DNA of 53,981 nt from Candidatus Woesearchaeota archaeon (GCA_023246445.1 JAHFIJ010000004.1:1-53981), one strand, 5' to 3'. Shown: positions 22,925 to 32,179, counted from the first letter of the stretch. Numbers and translations: made by a program. The notes: generated from the sequence alone by a model not told the origin.

Positions 22925-23722
22925 CTAATCTTGTAATGGTGGGGAAAAACGATATCTTTCTCCTACTTTTACATCCAGACCAATACCCCCAGACGAACTT
23001 TCAGTTGTAAGTTTTCTACTTAAGTCATAACTACTAAATCCTAATTGCCCCTTACTTGAATAATAAATATAAGGTAATGGAGTAATCCTACCTAAAAGAG
23101 ATTTCTCAGAAAGAACCAATAATAATTCATTCTCTGCTTTCCAGATAAAAGGAGCATATCCCCAAAGTGAAAACCATGCGCCTTCATATTTTTTCCCATA
23201 CACTAACCACATATATTCCTGTTCGTGAAATTTTAAATTATTACTGCTCAAACCAAAATATCCTGTGCTAATCGCAGTATTGGACTGAATAAAAATCTTC
23301 TTTATTATCTTAGAGCTTTCATCATTTAAACCAACATAAACCCCAGGGTTATTTCCATTAACACTGCTAATAATAATATTTGATACGCCTAATTTTGACA
23401 ATTCCTTAAGCTCTATGGATTTTGGTTTATCAGGATTTTCAACAATGGATTTAACACCTAAAACAATCTCATCAAAAGCCTTTTCAGCATCTAATTTTTT
23501 TTCTTCGGTGACTTTTTTAACCCCAAAAACAGTTTCAAAGGGTTTAACAAGTTGGTCAGTAGTGTCTTTTAATTCCTTTTTACTTTCTTCAAAGAATTTT
23601 CCGGAATGCGGATTATAATTATATAATAGTAAAGCAACCACGATAATCACACCTAATACCATAACAGGTGTAATTATAGCCCCCCACTCAGTTTCTGATC
23701 CTTTTTTAGATTTAATAAGCAT
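22925..23722 (-). CDS. Pilin-like protein, 265 aa
   Basis: SKKG followed by SETEWGAI and a hydrophobic helix to about residue 34: class III signal. The next about 50 residues are helical and Lys/Glu-rich (probable stalk), then a globular beta domain without cysteines but with aromatic residues (YMWLVYGKKYEGAWFSLWGY). Last gene of the FlaI/FlaJ operon, after the 55-aa pilin-like gene (1-nt gap). Its 3' end faces carS. Confidence 0.78.
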   Translation of the reverse strand: MLIKSKKGSETEWGAIITPVMVLGVIIVVALLLYNYNPHSGKFFEESKKELKDTTDQLVKPFETVFGVKKVTEEKKLDAEKAFDEIVLGVKSIVENPDKPKSIELKELSKLGVSNIIISSVNGNNPGVYVGLNDESSKIIKKIFIQSNTAISTGYFGLSSNNLKFHEQEYMWLVYGKKYEGAWFSLWGYAPFIWKAENELLLVLSEKSLLGRITPLPYIYYSSKGQLGFSSYDLSRKLTTESSSGGIGLDVKVGERYRFSPPLQD

Positions 23723-23723
23723 T

Positions 23724-23891
23724 TTAACTCCAAAAACCCCCTTTAAATAATTCTTTTAAATAATCTAGTATTCCTGTTTTAATATCAGAAGAAAATAAAG
23801 CAAATAATACTATTGCCAACAAAGCCAGTATCAAAGCAGCTACATATTCCCACGCAATTGACCCTTTTTTTATTTTAAGCATTCTTAACAT
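23724..23891 (-). CDS. Minimal pilin-like protein, 55 aa
   Basis: Start set at ATG 23891 (MLRMLKIKKGSIAW) because GGGAG lies 6 nt upstream (23898-23902). The class III junction KKG is followed by SIAWE and one hydrophobic helix (VAALILALLAIVLFALF) and a short amphipathic tail. Overlaps the end of the upstream 263-codon gene by 17 nt. This is the second minimal pilin-like protein of the window. Confidence 0.7.
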   Translation of the reverse strand: MLRMLKIKKGSIAWEYVAALILALLAIVLFALFSSDIKTGILDYLKELFKGGFWS

Positions 23892-24666
23892 TTTTTTCTC
23901 CCACTCCAACAAAAGAAGATAACATACTCGGTTGTATATAACCCTTTTTCCCATTATAAGAAGCATCATTACTCAAGATTAACCCATCAGGATTATCTAT
24001 AGTAGCTCCATCATAAAATCTAATGTAATACATACAACTTCTCATCTTGCACTCAACACTCTCTTTATCAAAAACAAAATCTTGAATAAGCATTCTTTCA
24101 TCAACTCTTAATTTATTTCCAAACATCCCTGTAGCTTCAACATATTCAATTAAACTAATGCCTGGAAACTTCTTATTATCAAACAAAATATCCATAGGCT
24201 TATTTAATGCTACGAATAACTTTCTTACGTCTATACTATCTCCTTTATCTAAATCAATATTAAAATTAAAACAAGTATTGTAAGTATTAACAGTTATTCC
24301 CCAGCTCTTCACTAAATCAGGATAAGTAATTGTCCCAAGCATGTCCCAGCATCTTCCCATTAATTTAACAATTCCAAGTATTACCTCCTCTTCATTGCCT
24401 TTTAAAGAAACAAACTGGCTGGAACAGGCTAAAGGCGGTGTTGCAGGCAATGCAGAAGGTTTATTAAATATATCGATAGGAACCCGAAAAGCCTCAATCA
24501 AAAGAGCATTGCCTCTGGCGCTAATTGAACAGGCAAAATCCTTTCCATATGGTTCAAAATAAGATTTTTTAATGCTAATCAAGATAACAGCACTTACTAT
24601 CAAAAACAAAACAATAAGCATAATAACAGCTATTATCCCAATTTCCCAGCTGCCCTTACGTAACAT
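23875..24666 (-). CDS. Pilin-like protein, 263 aa
   Basis: MLRKG followed by SWEIGIIAVIMLIVLF: class III signal with Glu at +3 and a hydrophobic helix to about residue 32. The ectodomain has six cysteines (CSIS, CSSQ, CWD, CFN, CKM, CMYY), suggesting disulfides. It follows the 32-codon ORF with an 11-nt overlap, in the operon below FlaJ. Confidence 0.8.
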   Translation of the reverse strand: MLRKGSWEIGIIAVIMLIVLFLIVSAVILISIKKSYFEPYGKDFACSISARGNALLIEAFRVPIDIFNKPSALPATPPLACSSQFVSLKGNEEEVILGIVKLMGRCWDMLGTITYPDLVKSWGITVNTYNTCFNFNIDLDKGDSIDVRKLFVALNKPMDILFDNKKFPGISLIEYVEATGMFGNKLRVDERMLIQDFVFDKESVECKMRSCMYYIRFYDGATIDNPDGLILSNDASYNGKKGYIQPSMLSSFVGVGEKNVKNA

Positions 24667-24754
24667 AAGATCTCAACCCCCAAATAGCTAAAAATATAAT
24701 TAATCCAAGCACTAAACATAAAATAAATATTACAATTGATTCTGTCTCTTCCAT
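24656..24754 (-). CDS. Tiny membrane ORF, 32 aa
   Basis: ATG at 24754 is the base right after the FlaJ stop; the frame reads a short acidic head (MEETES) and one hydrophobic helix (VIFILCLVLGLIIFLAIWGL) and stops 11 nt inside the next gene. The tight packing, with no space wasted and overlaps on both sides, supports a real translated microprotein. No family recognised; evidence is position and hydrophobicity only. Confidence 0.45.
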   Translation of the reverse strand: MEETESIVIFILCLVLGLIIFLAIWGLRSYVT

Positions 24755-26848
24755 TTATCCTCCCGGATTTGTCCCGGCAATTACACTCGCTAATAAATTA
24801 AATGTTAAAGTTACAACGCCAGTAATTATAAAATAAGTTAAAACCGCCCTATATAAATTTTTTCCAGTAACAAATAATTGGCTTACCTTATCCATCCCAT
24901 TCTCAATCCCATTGCTTAATATACTTAATATAATTGTTACTTCCACAACATATAATCCTACGATTAATTGAAAATAGAAAGGCGGGATTAATTTTTCTAC
25001 AGGAAATAAATCAGGGATATTATAAAATCCGCCCTCTTGCCCGCTTAAATTTACAAATTGTTTTGCCAATAAGCCAAGAATTGTTGTTATCATTGTCCCT
25101 ATTCCAACTACTACACCCCCGATAACAGGAGTCAAAAAACTAATTTGCCCCTTCATACTGCTTATTACATCTGCTAATAAATCTTTTAATCTTTCAATTA
25201 CCAAATGCACTTGTCTAAAATAATTTGAAATGCTGACTAAACTTTGTGCAACTACACTTCCGCCCTTTCTTCCAGCCTCTAGCATAACCTTCATGCTGGT
25301 CTCAATTAAAGGAGAATTAAAATACTTGATAGCTCCATTCTCTTCATCAAATATAGCCCTCTCCAGACTCATCCCAAATCTTTCTAAATTACTACTTACA
25401 ATACTAAAAAAAGATCCGCTGGCAGTTCCTTTTAGGCTCTCAGAAACTCTCCTAAATGCACTCTCTACAGGAACACCATCTCCAACCCTATTCCCTAATT
25501 GAAACAAGCTGCCGGAAAATTCAATCTCTAATTTTTTTATTTCATCAAAATTTTTAACCAAAACCGAACTTCTTTTCTTGCAGTAAGCCCCATATCCAAA
25601 TGCTAACCCTAATGGAATTAATAAGCTAAATAACACAGCACCAATTCCAAACGGACCAAATTTCCCACCTTCTCCATCTCTATAATCAAAAAATCCGCCA
25701 ATATCTGCATTTCCTATTCTAAGGGGGATATCAAAATCAGGCATTACTAAATGAACAATTAAAGGTGCAAATCCTATTAACAGCATTAAAATCCCTAATA
25801 CCGCACCTATTACCTTAGCTTCAGATATAATCTTTGGATCTTCAAAATATTTTATCTTTCCACCAAAGCCACTCGGTCTGTTTGTTAACAAATTAATCCC
25901 GTAGATATAAACAAAAACTGGTAAAATTATATTATAAATAAAGCCTAAAACATACCACTTAACGCCCAAAAATGATCCCAATAAAGGCAATATTATTAAT
26001 CCAAGGATAGGTAAAACAACCCCTAACATATGTAAATTAGTAACTGGATTTTTTAAATTCTGCGCATAGTGCAGCATGTTTTCATAACTTCCTTCCAGCA
26101 TCACATTTAATGCCTTGTCTAAAACTTCAACCCTTTTTTGCTCATTTGTTTCATACAAGCTCCCGGCAATTAATTGCATACTCTCAACAAATTCTATATT
26201 TTTATCCTTCCACTTTTCTAAATATAAATCAACAGCCTCTTTCAGGTTGCTGTAAACCCCAGTCTCAACATCCCAGTAAACCTTTCTCAAATCTAAGGAC
26301 AAAGCACCGCCAACATGATCTCCTGCAAATTTTATTGCTCTTTCAAAATTAGATGTGTGCCTCATATACATAACCACATACAAAACACACAATACCATCC
26401 TGTCGCTAACTTCGATCCTAAAATTATTTGCTATTCTTAATGGATATTTCCCAACAGGCTTAATCAAAATTACTCCAGAAATCATAATTAGCAAAATCAA
26501 AAAGTAAAAAGATATTCCGGGTAATTCAATACCAAACAAACCAGTTAATCCAAATCTTAAAGCAAATAAAAATACTCCGATTAAAATAACAAGCACTGCA
26601 AAGCCAACACCAAAACTAGCAGCCTCTCGGGGTGTTATTAATAAATGCGCAAAATCAATAGCCTTCTGCACTCTAACTTCTGTTTCAGCATCCAGCTTAA
26701 CACCAAAATATTTTGAAAAAAACTTGCATGCCTTTTCATAAAAATTTAACCCTCTACCCAAAACTTCTTCTCTAAAAACCAGATAATCTCTACTAAAAAT
26801 ACTATCTTCCTCTTCTAAATTATATTTCCCTAATACATCATTTATCAT
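24755..26848 (-). CDS. FlaJ/TadC-like membrane platform protein
   Basis: Inner-membrane core of archaellum and type IV pilus-like machines. At 697 aa it carries two T2SSF-type domains: one around residues 160-260 (RHTSNFERAIKFAGDHVGG) and one around 440-560 (FEIKKLEIEFSGSLFQLGNRVGDGVPVE-like region), each followed by membrane segments, about nine in all. It lies 12 nt downstream of the FlaI gene, the standard pairing, and heads a run of pilin-like genes. Confidence 0.85.
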   Translation of the reverse strand: MINDVLGKYNLEEEDSIFSRDYLVFREEVLGRGLNFYEKACKFFSKYFGVKLDAETEVRVQKAIDFAHLLITPREAASFGVGFAVLVILIGVFLFALRFGLTGLFGIELPGISFYFLILLIMISGVILIKPVGKYPLRIANNFRIEVSDRMVLCVLYVVMYMRHTSNFERAIKFAGDHVGGALSLDLRKVYWDVETGVYSNLKEAVDLYLEKWKDKNIEFVESMQLIAGSLYETNEQKRVEVLDKALNVMLEGSYENMLHYAQNLKNPVTNLHMLGVVLPILGLIILPLLGSFLGVKWYVLGFIYNIILPVFVYIYGINLLTNRPSGFGGKIKYFEDPKIISEAKVIGAVLGILMLLIGFAPLIVHLVMPDFDIPLRIGNADIGGFFDYRDGEGGKFGPFGIGAVLFSLLIPLGLAFGYGAYCKKRSSVLVKNFDEIKKLEIEFSGSLFQLGNRVGDGVPVESAFRRVSESLKGTASGSFFSIVSSNLERFGMSLERAIFDEENGAIKYFNSPLIETSMKVMLEAGRKGGSVVAQSLVSISNYFRQVHLVIERLKDLLADVISSMKGQISFLTPVIGGVVVGIGTMITTILGLLAKQFVNLSGQEGGFYNIPDLFPVEKLIPPFYFQLIVGLYVVEVTIILSILSNGIENGMDKVSQLFVTGKNLYRAVLTYFIITGVVTLTFNLLASVIAGTNPGG

Positions 26849-26860
26849 TATAGCCTCTTT

Positions 26861-29119
26861 TTATCTCTTTAATTTATTAATATTACTTTTTAGCCAATCC
26901 TCCCACTCTTCGTAAATCCTTTTGCTGTCTAAAATGCCAGTTTCATTTTTCACATTTTCTGAGGATATATGAAACATATCATTTGATTTAATAACAAAAT
27001 CCGCTTCTAATATTTCAGGCTTGGAATATTTAATAGAATAATCCAATAAAGTTTGTTTAACCTTAGCTCTTAATAATATATTTTCCCACACAGCCCCCCA
27101 GTTGCCTGCCCATTCTTTAACATTACTAGCAATTGCTTTTAAAATTTCACTTTCACCATTTTTTAAATCATCAGTAATCTCTAATTGATCGGTCTTAGGA
27201 TTATATTTCATTAAGTCCATAAACCCCCCCTCTTTTAATGGATCTTCTTCCCAATGTTTTCTTACTTCAGTTATCTGCAAAACTCTTCTGTTGTAACTCA
27301 AGCCATCAGGGCTTCTTACAGGATTAGATAAAACAATCAGATCAGTTGCTTTAAAGCTGGTTTTAGGAACCCCTAGATCATTTACAACTCTGTCATAAAC
27401 CCCATAAGGACTTTCACCATGAATAGTTCCGGCAACCACATTCGCCAAAGCTCCTACCCTCATAGCCTCATAAAGTGCACGAGCTTCCTGGGACCTCACT
27501 TCTCCTACAATCAAAGCACTATCCCCCATTCTTAAGCTTGTTCTTATTCCTTCATCAGCAGTTACCTCTGTCCCACCACTAGCCAAAGCACTTCTTACCT
27601 TTAACGGTTGAACATTATAACCTAATTTTCTAAAAGCTTCCATTGGTAATTCCAAAGTGTCTTCTACTGAAATAATTCTAATCCTCCTCATTATTTCTGT
27701 AATCATAGATCCTAAAAGAGACGTTTTTCCACTTGATCTCGTCCCGCAAAAAATTATGCTTCTATTCCCATGAATAATAAAACTCAACAAGCCAGCAGCC
27801 ATACTATTCAGCATCTTGCCCTTCATAAATAAAGGAAAAGTCCACGGTTTATCTCTATGTCTTCTAAAAGCATACGCAAGTCCATAAGGATTTAATGGAT
27901 TCGTAACTATTGCAACTCTCGCTCTTGCATTTGGTAATTGTAATTCAGTATCTAAAATAGGATTCGCCTCATCTAATGCTCTCCCGCTTAAAATTCTAAA
28001 CTTTGTTGCCCATCCCTGCGCATCCTCTATGCTCGGGTAAATATTAGTATAGCAAGGCCCATAATCCTGATGAACAATATAAATTGGACTCCCACCAACA
28101 GGGGCATTTAAAGTTATATCCTGGATCTTATCATCGCTTAATAAAATTTCAATCAGTCCAAACCCAACCGTATATCTCACTAAAATTAAAGCCAGCTCAT
28201 CTACTCTACCGACATCAAAGTCTAATTCTCTCTGCGTAACTAATTCTGTCAATAAATCCCTGCAAATATTAAAAAAAGTATTCCTCACCCTTTCAGGATC
28301 TAAAAAATCTTCTTCTCTTGGCTGATGTTCTCTTATAATCCCCCTTGCCATTTCTAGTATATTATATTCTTCTTCACTTAATTTAAATTCAGGGGGGTTT
28401 AGATGATAAAGAAACTTTATTTCACCCGGGATTCTGTAAATCCCCACATCACCTCCACCTATAGAATAAATATCCAGTTGTTCCGCATTCAAAGGTGGTT
28501 GTGCTTGTAATTGGGAAAACATAAAATCAGGCGTAACCGCCGCCCTAAATACTGACCTGTAAATGCTTCTATCCCCTAATTCATATCCCTCTATCTCTTC
28601 TCTTATAGCATTAATCAAGCCAGTATTGCTTAATAGTCCGTATAAATGATCTAAAAACTCAGAAAAATTTTTCTCATGTAAATTTTCATTCTTTTTTAAT
28701 CTTATTCTGCTTTCCCTTCTCAATCTTTTTACTTCAACAAAAGCGCTTATTGGATCACTTTTTAACAAACCATAAACAAGGTTTTGTAAATTCTTTAATC
28801 TATCCCCTAAATAATTAGCACAGTTAGGATCTAATACCAACCCCCATATTTTCCTTTGTTTTGTTAAAGCATTATAGATATTTGCTATCTCCACTAACAA
28901 TTGTGTTTGATGATAATTATAACTGTAATTTTTGTTTAAATAAAAATTAATCCTTTTGACGCTGGGAAACTCAATTAATCTTTCTATAGTCAGCATCATA
29001 CTAACTGGATCTTCTTCTAAACTTGGGCTGATCTTAGCCATACTGCAGTCTATCTTTAAGATATCCTCTTCTCCCTCCCTTACAACTAAAAATGCCTCTT
29101 TTTGAACACCATTACTCAT
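26861..29119 (-). CDS. FlaI/TadA-like secretion ATPase
   Basis: Hexameric motor ATPase of archaellum and type IV pilus-like systems. Seen: Walker A GTRSSGKT (459-466), an Asp box (IRIISVEDTLEL, about 480-491), Walker B with the second acidic residue (SALIVGEVR, 534-542) and the His box AGTIHGES (about 563-570). At 752 aa it is some 200 residues longer than typical FlaI; the extra part is N-terminal (1-200) and probably lineage-specific. Followed by the FlaJ-type gene. Confidence 0.88.
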   Translation of the reverse strand: MSNGVQKEAFLVVREGEEDILKIDCSMAKISPSLEEDPVSMMLTIERLIEFPSVKRINFYLNKNYSYNYHQTQLLVEIANIYNALTKQRKIWGLVLDPNCANYLGDRLKNLQNLVYGLLKSDPISAFVEVKRLRRESRIRLKKNENLHEKNFSEFLDHLYGLLSNTGLINAIREEIEGYELGDRSIYRSVFRAAVTPDFMFSQLQAQPPLNAEQLDIYSIGGGDVGIYRIPGEIKFLYHLNPPEFKLSEEEYNILEMARGIIREHQPREEDFLDPERVRNTFFNICRDLLTELVTQRELDFDVGRVDELALILVRYTVGFGLIEILLSDDKIQDITLNAPVGGSPIYIVHQDYGPCYTNIYPSIEDAQGWATKFRILSGRALDEANPILDTELQLPNARARVAIVTNPLNPYGLAYAFRRHRDKPWTFPLFMKGKMLNSMAAGLLSFIIHGNRSIIFCGTRSSGKTSLLGSMITEIMRRIRIISVEDTLELPMEAFRKLGYNVQPLKVRSALASGGTEVTADEGIRTSLRMGDSALIVGEVRSQEARALYEAMRVGALANVVAGTIHGESPYGVYDRVVNDLGVPKTSFKATDLIVLSNPVRSPDGLSYNRRVLQITEVRKHWEEDPLKEGGFMDLMKYNPKTDQLEITDDLKNGESEILKAIASNVKEWAGNWGAVWENILLRAKVKQTLLDYSIKYSKPEILEADFVIKSNDMFHISSENVKNETGILDSKRIYEEWEDWLKSNINKLKR

Positions 29120-29228
29120 CTTAAGCCTCTTTTATTCTATCCTTTTTTTATTAGATATATTCATAAAAACCTTTTTAAATAACATAATCCACTATTAAAT
29201 AGTTTTCGATTATAAAAAAGGAGTAAAA

Positions 29229-29606
29229 ATGCCATTTCAGGAACAGTCTAACGAAGCAGAATATTTCTTAGCAACAGCCGGAACCAGATTATCACTCCTT
29301 GAAAATAAATATAATATGATCAGTGAAAAGTTGCTCATTATAAACCAGAATATGATTGCAGAATATAAAAAAACCGTATTTGAAATAGGCTCTTTCGCCA
29401 AAGAAATCAAAGATTTAAAGATCCAGATAAGCGCATTAAAAGAATCTATATCTATAATTTCAAGAGAGTTGTCGCTTTTTGCAAGAAAAGAATCAATAAT
29501 AGAATTAGAAAAGTATATTAACCTCTGGCACCCACTAAGTTTTACAACAGAGGAAGACGTTAAAAAGATTATAAGAGAAGAATTAAAAACAAGAGGTAAG
29601 AAATAA
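29229..29606 (+). CDS. Coiled-coil protein, 125 aa
   Basis: Almost entirely helical with heptad-like spacing (about residues 15-95), ending in a short EDVKKIIREEL helix. No family recognised. Preceded by GGAG 7 nt before the ATG. It is divergent from the FlaI gene across a 109-nt promoter region and is followed after 0 nt by a second coiled-coil gene. By position it could be a cytoplasmic accessory factor of the pilus motor, in the place taken by FlaC/D/E in archaellum loci; this is inference. Confidence 0.7.
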   Translation: MPFQEQSNEAEYFLATAGTRLSLLENKYNMISEKLLIINQNMIAEYKKTVFEIGSFAKEIKDLKIQISALKESISIISRELSLFARKESIIELEKYINLWHPLSFTTEEDVKKIIREELKTRGKK

Positions 29607-30191
29607 ATGCTATCATCACTGGAAATTGCTGTTGACCTACAAAATAAAGGCTTGGATGAAGAAAAAATAGTATCAGAGCTAACTTCTAAAGGTTTTTCAA
29701 AAGAAGAAATCTCTCAAGCCTTAACCCAGGCTAATGTAAAATCCCAGGTAGAAGATCTTCCAGAAGCACCTGCACCATCACTAGAACAGCCGCAGCAGGA
29801 ATTTCATGAGCAGCAAGTTCAAACACCTGTAACACAACAATATGAAAATTATACTTCCACCACACAGCAACAAATTGAAGAAATCGCAGAAGAAATAATC
29901 CAGGAAAAATGGGAAAGATTTTTAGAAAACTTTGGTGACTTGCCAATCTGGAAAGAAAAAGTAGAAACAGATATCTTATCACTAAAACAGGAGATTGTAA
30001 GATTGCATGATAGAATGAATGGTGTAGAAAGGGCTCTAGCAGGTAAAGTTCAGGAATATACAGATTCAATTACAGATGTAACAGCTGAAATAAAAGCATT
30101 ATCAAAATTATTAAAGCAAATATTGCAGCCATTAACCTCAAACGTTAAAGAATTGCAAAGAATTACAGAAAAATTCAAAAGTAAAGAATAA
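29607..30191 (+). CDS. UBA-like/coiled-coil protein, 194 aa
   Basis: Starts with a small helical domain (LEIAVDLQNKGLDEEKIVSE and GFSKEEISQAL, residues 4-40) of UBA-like pattern, then a Gln/Pro-rich linker (about 50-85), then a long coiled coil (about 88-190). Starts directly after the previous stop, with GAGGT upstream. Together with its neighbour it looks like a two-protein coiled-coil complex near the FlaI ATPase. No catalytic motif seen. Confidence 0.72.
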   Translation: MLSSLEIAVDLQNKGLDEEKIVSELTSKGFSKEEISQALTQANVKSQVEDLPEAPAPSLEQPQQEFHEQQVQTPVTQQYENYTSTTQQQIEEIAEEIIQEKWERFLENFGDLPIWKEKVETDILSLKQEIVRLHDRMNGVERALAGKVQEYTDSITDVTAEIKALSKLLKQILQPLTSNVKELQRITEKFKSKE

Positions 30192-30220
30192 AGATCTTAA
30201 AATAAAATCTGTTTTACTTA

Positions 30221-30751
30221 TTAAGAATGCTCAACTACTAAATATCTTATTGCAAAAGCAATTATAGACAATATTAATAATCCACCTAAAACCTTTGGAT
30301 GAAACACTACCCTTCCGGCAGAAGCAACCACACTATCTTGAACCTCACTAGTAGAAGTCAATCCTCTAATCTGCTCCCCATAAACTGCAGTTCCAGCATA
30401 AATTAAAAATAAAATAAAAACAACTATAATAAACCAGTATAAAGCCGGATCCTTAAATGCATTAACAATAGAATCTGATTTTACACCTACAAACATAAAT
30501 AAGATTACAATAGTGATTACAACAAATATAAAAAAAGTAAAAGCAGGAGTTACAATTTTAATTAATTCTCTTGCAGCAGGCGATATTACAATTAAAAAAG
30601 CAAACATAGTTGCAGCAACTGCATTTATAGCGTTATTATCTCCTAAAATTTTCGTTTTAGTCAATAAAGCATAAGCCAATACAAACATTAATATTACTAA
30701 AAACAAATTACTAAAATCACTTAAAAATCCTAATTGTATAGGGGATGCCAT
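30221..30751 (-). CDS. Four-helix membrane protein, paralogue C, 176 aa
   Basis: About five hydrophobic segments. The N-terminal half reads like the two preceding genes: an ALLTKTKILG loop after helix one, then a helix with AVAATMFAFLIV. Not recognised by name. It directly follows paralogue B (1-nt spacing). Probably a membrane component of the pilus-like locus. Confidence 0.75.
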   Translation of the reverse strand: MASPIQLGFLSDFSNLFLVILMFVLAYALLTKTKILGDNNAINAVAATMFAFLIVISPAARELIKIVTPAFTFFIFVVITIVILFMFVGVKSDSIVNAFKDPALYWFIIVVFILFLIYAGTAVYGEQIRGLTSTSEVQDSVVASAGRVVFHPKVLGGLLILSIIAFAIRYLVVEHS

Positions 30752-31303
30752 TTATGGATTTTCCCCATGACCACTTTGTTGCCCAAAACTTCCGGGATCA
30801 GCCTTTCCATAAAACATAGCTATTAAAACCACAATTAATAATACTGCCAATAAGACTATAGCAGAAATGTCTGCTGCGCTCAATCCTTCCAAAAAATTCA
30901 GGCCTAAACCTCTGTAACCCGGCAAAGATGTAAATACACTTCCAAACACAGCCAGTATAGATAACACCACAATAATATAAAAAGGAACATTAGTCCATAC
31001 AGCCCTTCCACCAACAATCCCGATTAATATCATAAACCCCATTAAAATTATTAAATAAATCCCTACTTTAGGTAAAAACTGATTTACTATTCCAACAAAA
31101 ACCTGGCTTCTTACAAACAAAAAAGCAAATACTAGTGCAATAAGAGGATTAATTGATTTGGATCTACCGCCAAAAATTTGAACTCTTTCCAATACCCCCC
31201 AAACAATTACAAATACTAAAATTAAAGGAATAATTACATTATATAACCCAACACCCTCTAATATATTTAAAGCATCTAGTAAAACATTTTGTTGATAAGC
31301 CAT
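30752..31303 (-). CDS. Four-helix membrane protein, paralogue B, 183 aa
   Basis: Same pattern as its neighbours: an amphipathic N-terminal helix, VIIPLILVFVIVWGVLERVQ, IFGG loop, then NPLIALVFAFLFV and two more helices; C-terminal Gly/Gln tail. The stop abuts the next gene and the start overlaps the preceding stop by one base, implying coupled translation. Function unknown. Confidence 0.75.
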   Translation of the reverse strand: MAYQQNVLLDALNILEGVGLYNVIIPLILVFVIVWGVLERVQIFGGRSKSINPLIALVFAFLFVRSQVFVGIVNQFLPKVGIYLIILMGFMILIGIVGGRAVWTNVPFYIIVVLSILAVFGSVFTSLPGYRGLGLNFLEGLSAADISAIVLLAVLLIVVLIAMFYGKADPGSFGQQSGHGENP

Positions 31304-31857
31304 TATCCTCCCTCCTTCTTTTTTCCAGGCTCACGAACTATCAGCCATATTATTATAGCAACCACAATTAATAAAGCTATGCTTGTTACAACAGGCCTGT
31401 CATAATTCCTATAAAAAAACTCTAAAACATTATTTAACGCCCCAAAAGAACTCAAAAATATTCCAATTAAAACCAGGATTACAATTCCTATTAGCCATTT
31501 GGACAAAACAGGTAATTTCTCAAACATATTAAACTCCTTCTCGCCGCTCCAGAACATTCCAACAGCCACCAAAACAGCCAGAATAACAATCATTAACATA
31601 ACAACATTAGGTAATGAAGTCTGTAAAGCCCCAACTATACTCTTGGCAGAAACTACTAATAAAGCTATAACAAAAGCCACCATTGCATTGATGTTCTTCT
31701 TGGGATATTCCTTATCGTCAATCTTCTGTGTTCCGAAGATCTTAGTCTTTTCTAATAAAGCATACACTACTGTAAACACTAATAAAAAAGGTAATAACAC
31801 ACTAAAAAAGCCAAACCTTTCTAAAAATCTTATTGCCTCATCTAAAGGAGTCGTCAT
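31303..31857 (-). CDS. Four-helix membrane protein, paralogue A, 184 aa
   Basis: First of the triplet: FFSVLLPFLLVFTVVYALLE then KTKIFG, an inserted charged loop, NAMVAFVIALLVV, two more helices and a Lys-rich tail. The shared VYALLEKTKIFG pattern in all three proteins shows they arose by tandem duplication. Located between the FlaI locus and the PRC-barrel gene. Confidence 0.75.
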   Translation of the reverse strand: MTTPLDEAIRFLERFGFFSVLLPFLLVFTVVYALLEKTKIFGTQKIDDKEYPKKNINAMVAFVIALLVVSAKSIVGALQTSLPNVVMLMIVILAVLVAVGMFWSGEKEFNMFEKLPVLSKWLIGIVILVLIGIFLSSFGALNNVLEFFYRNYDRPVVTSIALLIVVAIIIWLIVREPGKKKEGG

Positions 31858-31880
31858 TTATTCTTTTTCACCTCTTCTAA

Positions 31881-32165
31881 CTAACCTTCCTCATTATTTC
31901 CTTCTTTCTCTTCATAAGTCGGGATTGCTGCCTTGCTGATTATTACTATATCCCCCATAGATCTTACAAACTGGTGAGGAACAATAACACCCTTAGCACC
32001 ACCCAAAATCTTATCCAAAAAGGAATTTTTAGTCGCCTTAACCTTCCATCCAAACACCTTATTTAAAGTTAAAACCCCATCATCCACATCTCCGAAATAT
32101 TCCCCGTTTTCAGTAAATACTTTCATTTCATAAGCATCTGATATCTTTTTTATTTTCAAAGCCAT
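31881..32165 (-). CDS. PRC-barrel domain protein, 94 aa
   Basis: Small beta-barrel protein: KKISDAYEMKVFTENGEYFGDV is the typical first half, followed by a longer insert and VPHQFVRSMGDIVIIS as the closing half. Start set at ATG 32165 because GGGAGG lies 8 nt upstream (32174-32179); upstream in-frame GTG and TTG overlap that site. PRC-barrels in archaea often act in RNA or division-related complexes; a specific role cannot be assigned. Confidence 0.75.
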   Translation of the reverse strand: MALKIKKISDAYEMKVFTENGEYFGDVDDGVLTLNKVFGWKVKATKNSFLDKILGGAKGVIVPHQFVRSMGDIVIISKAAIPTYEEKEGNNEEG

Positions 32166-32173
32166 TCTCAACA

Positions 32174-32179
32174 CCTCCC
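32174..32179 (-). promoter_or_regulatory. Ribosome binding site GGGAGG of the PRC-barrel gene
   Basis: GGGAGG on the minus strand 8 nt before the ATG at 32165; decides the start. Confidence 0.6.
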
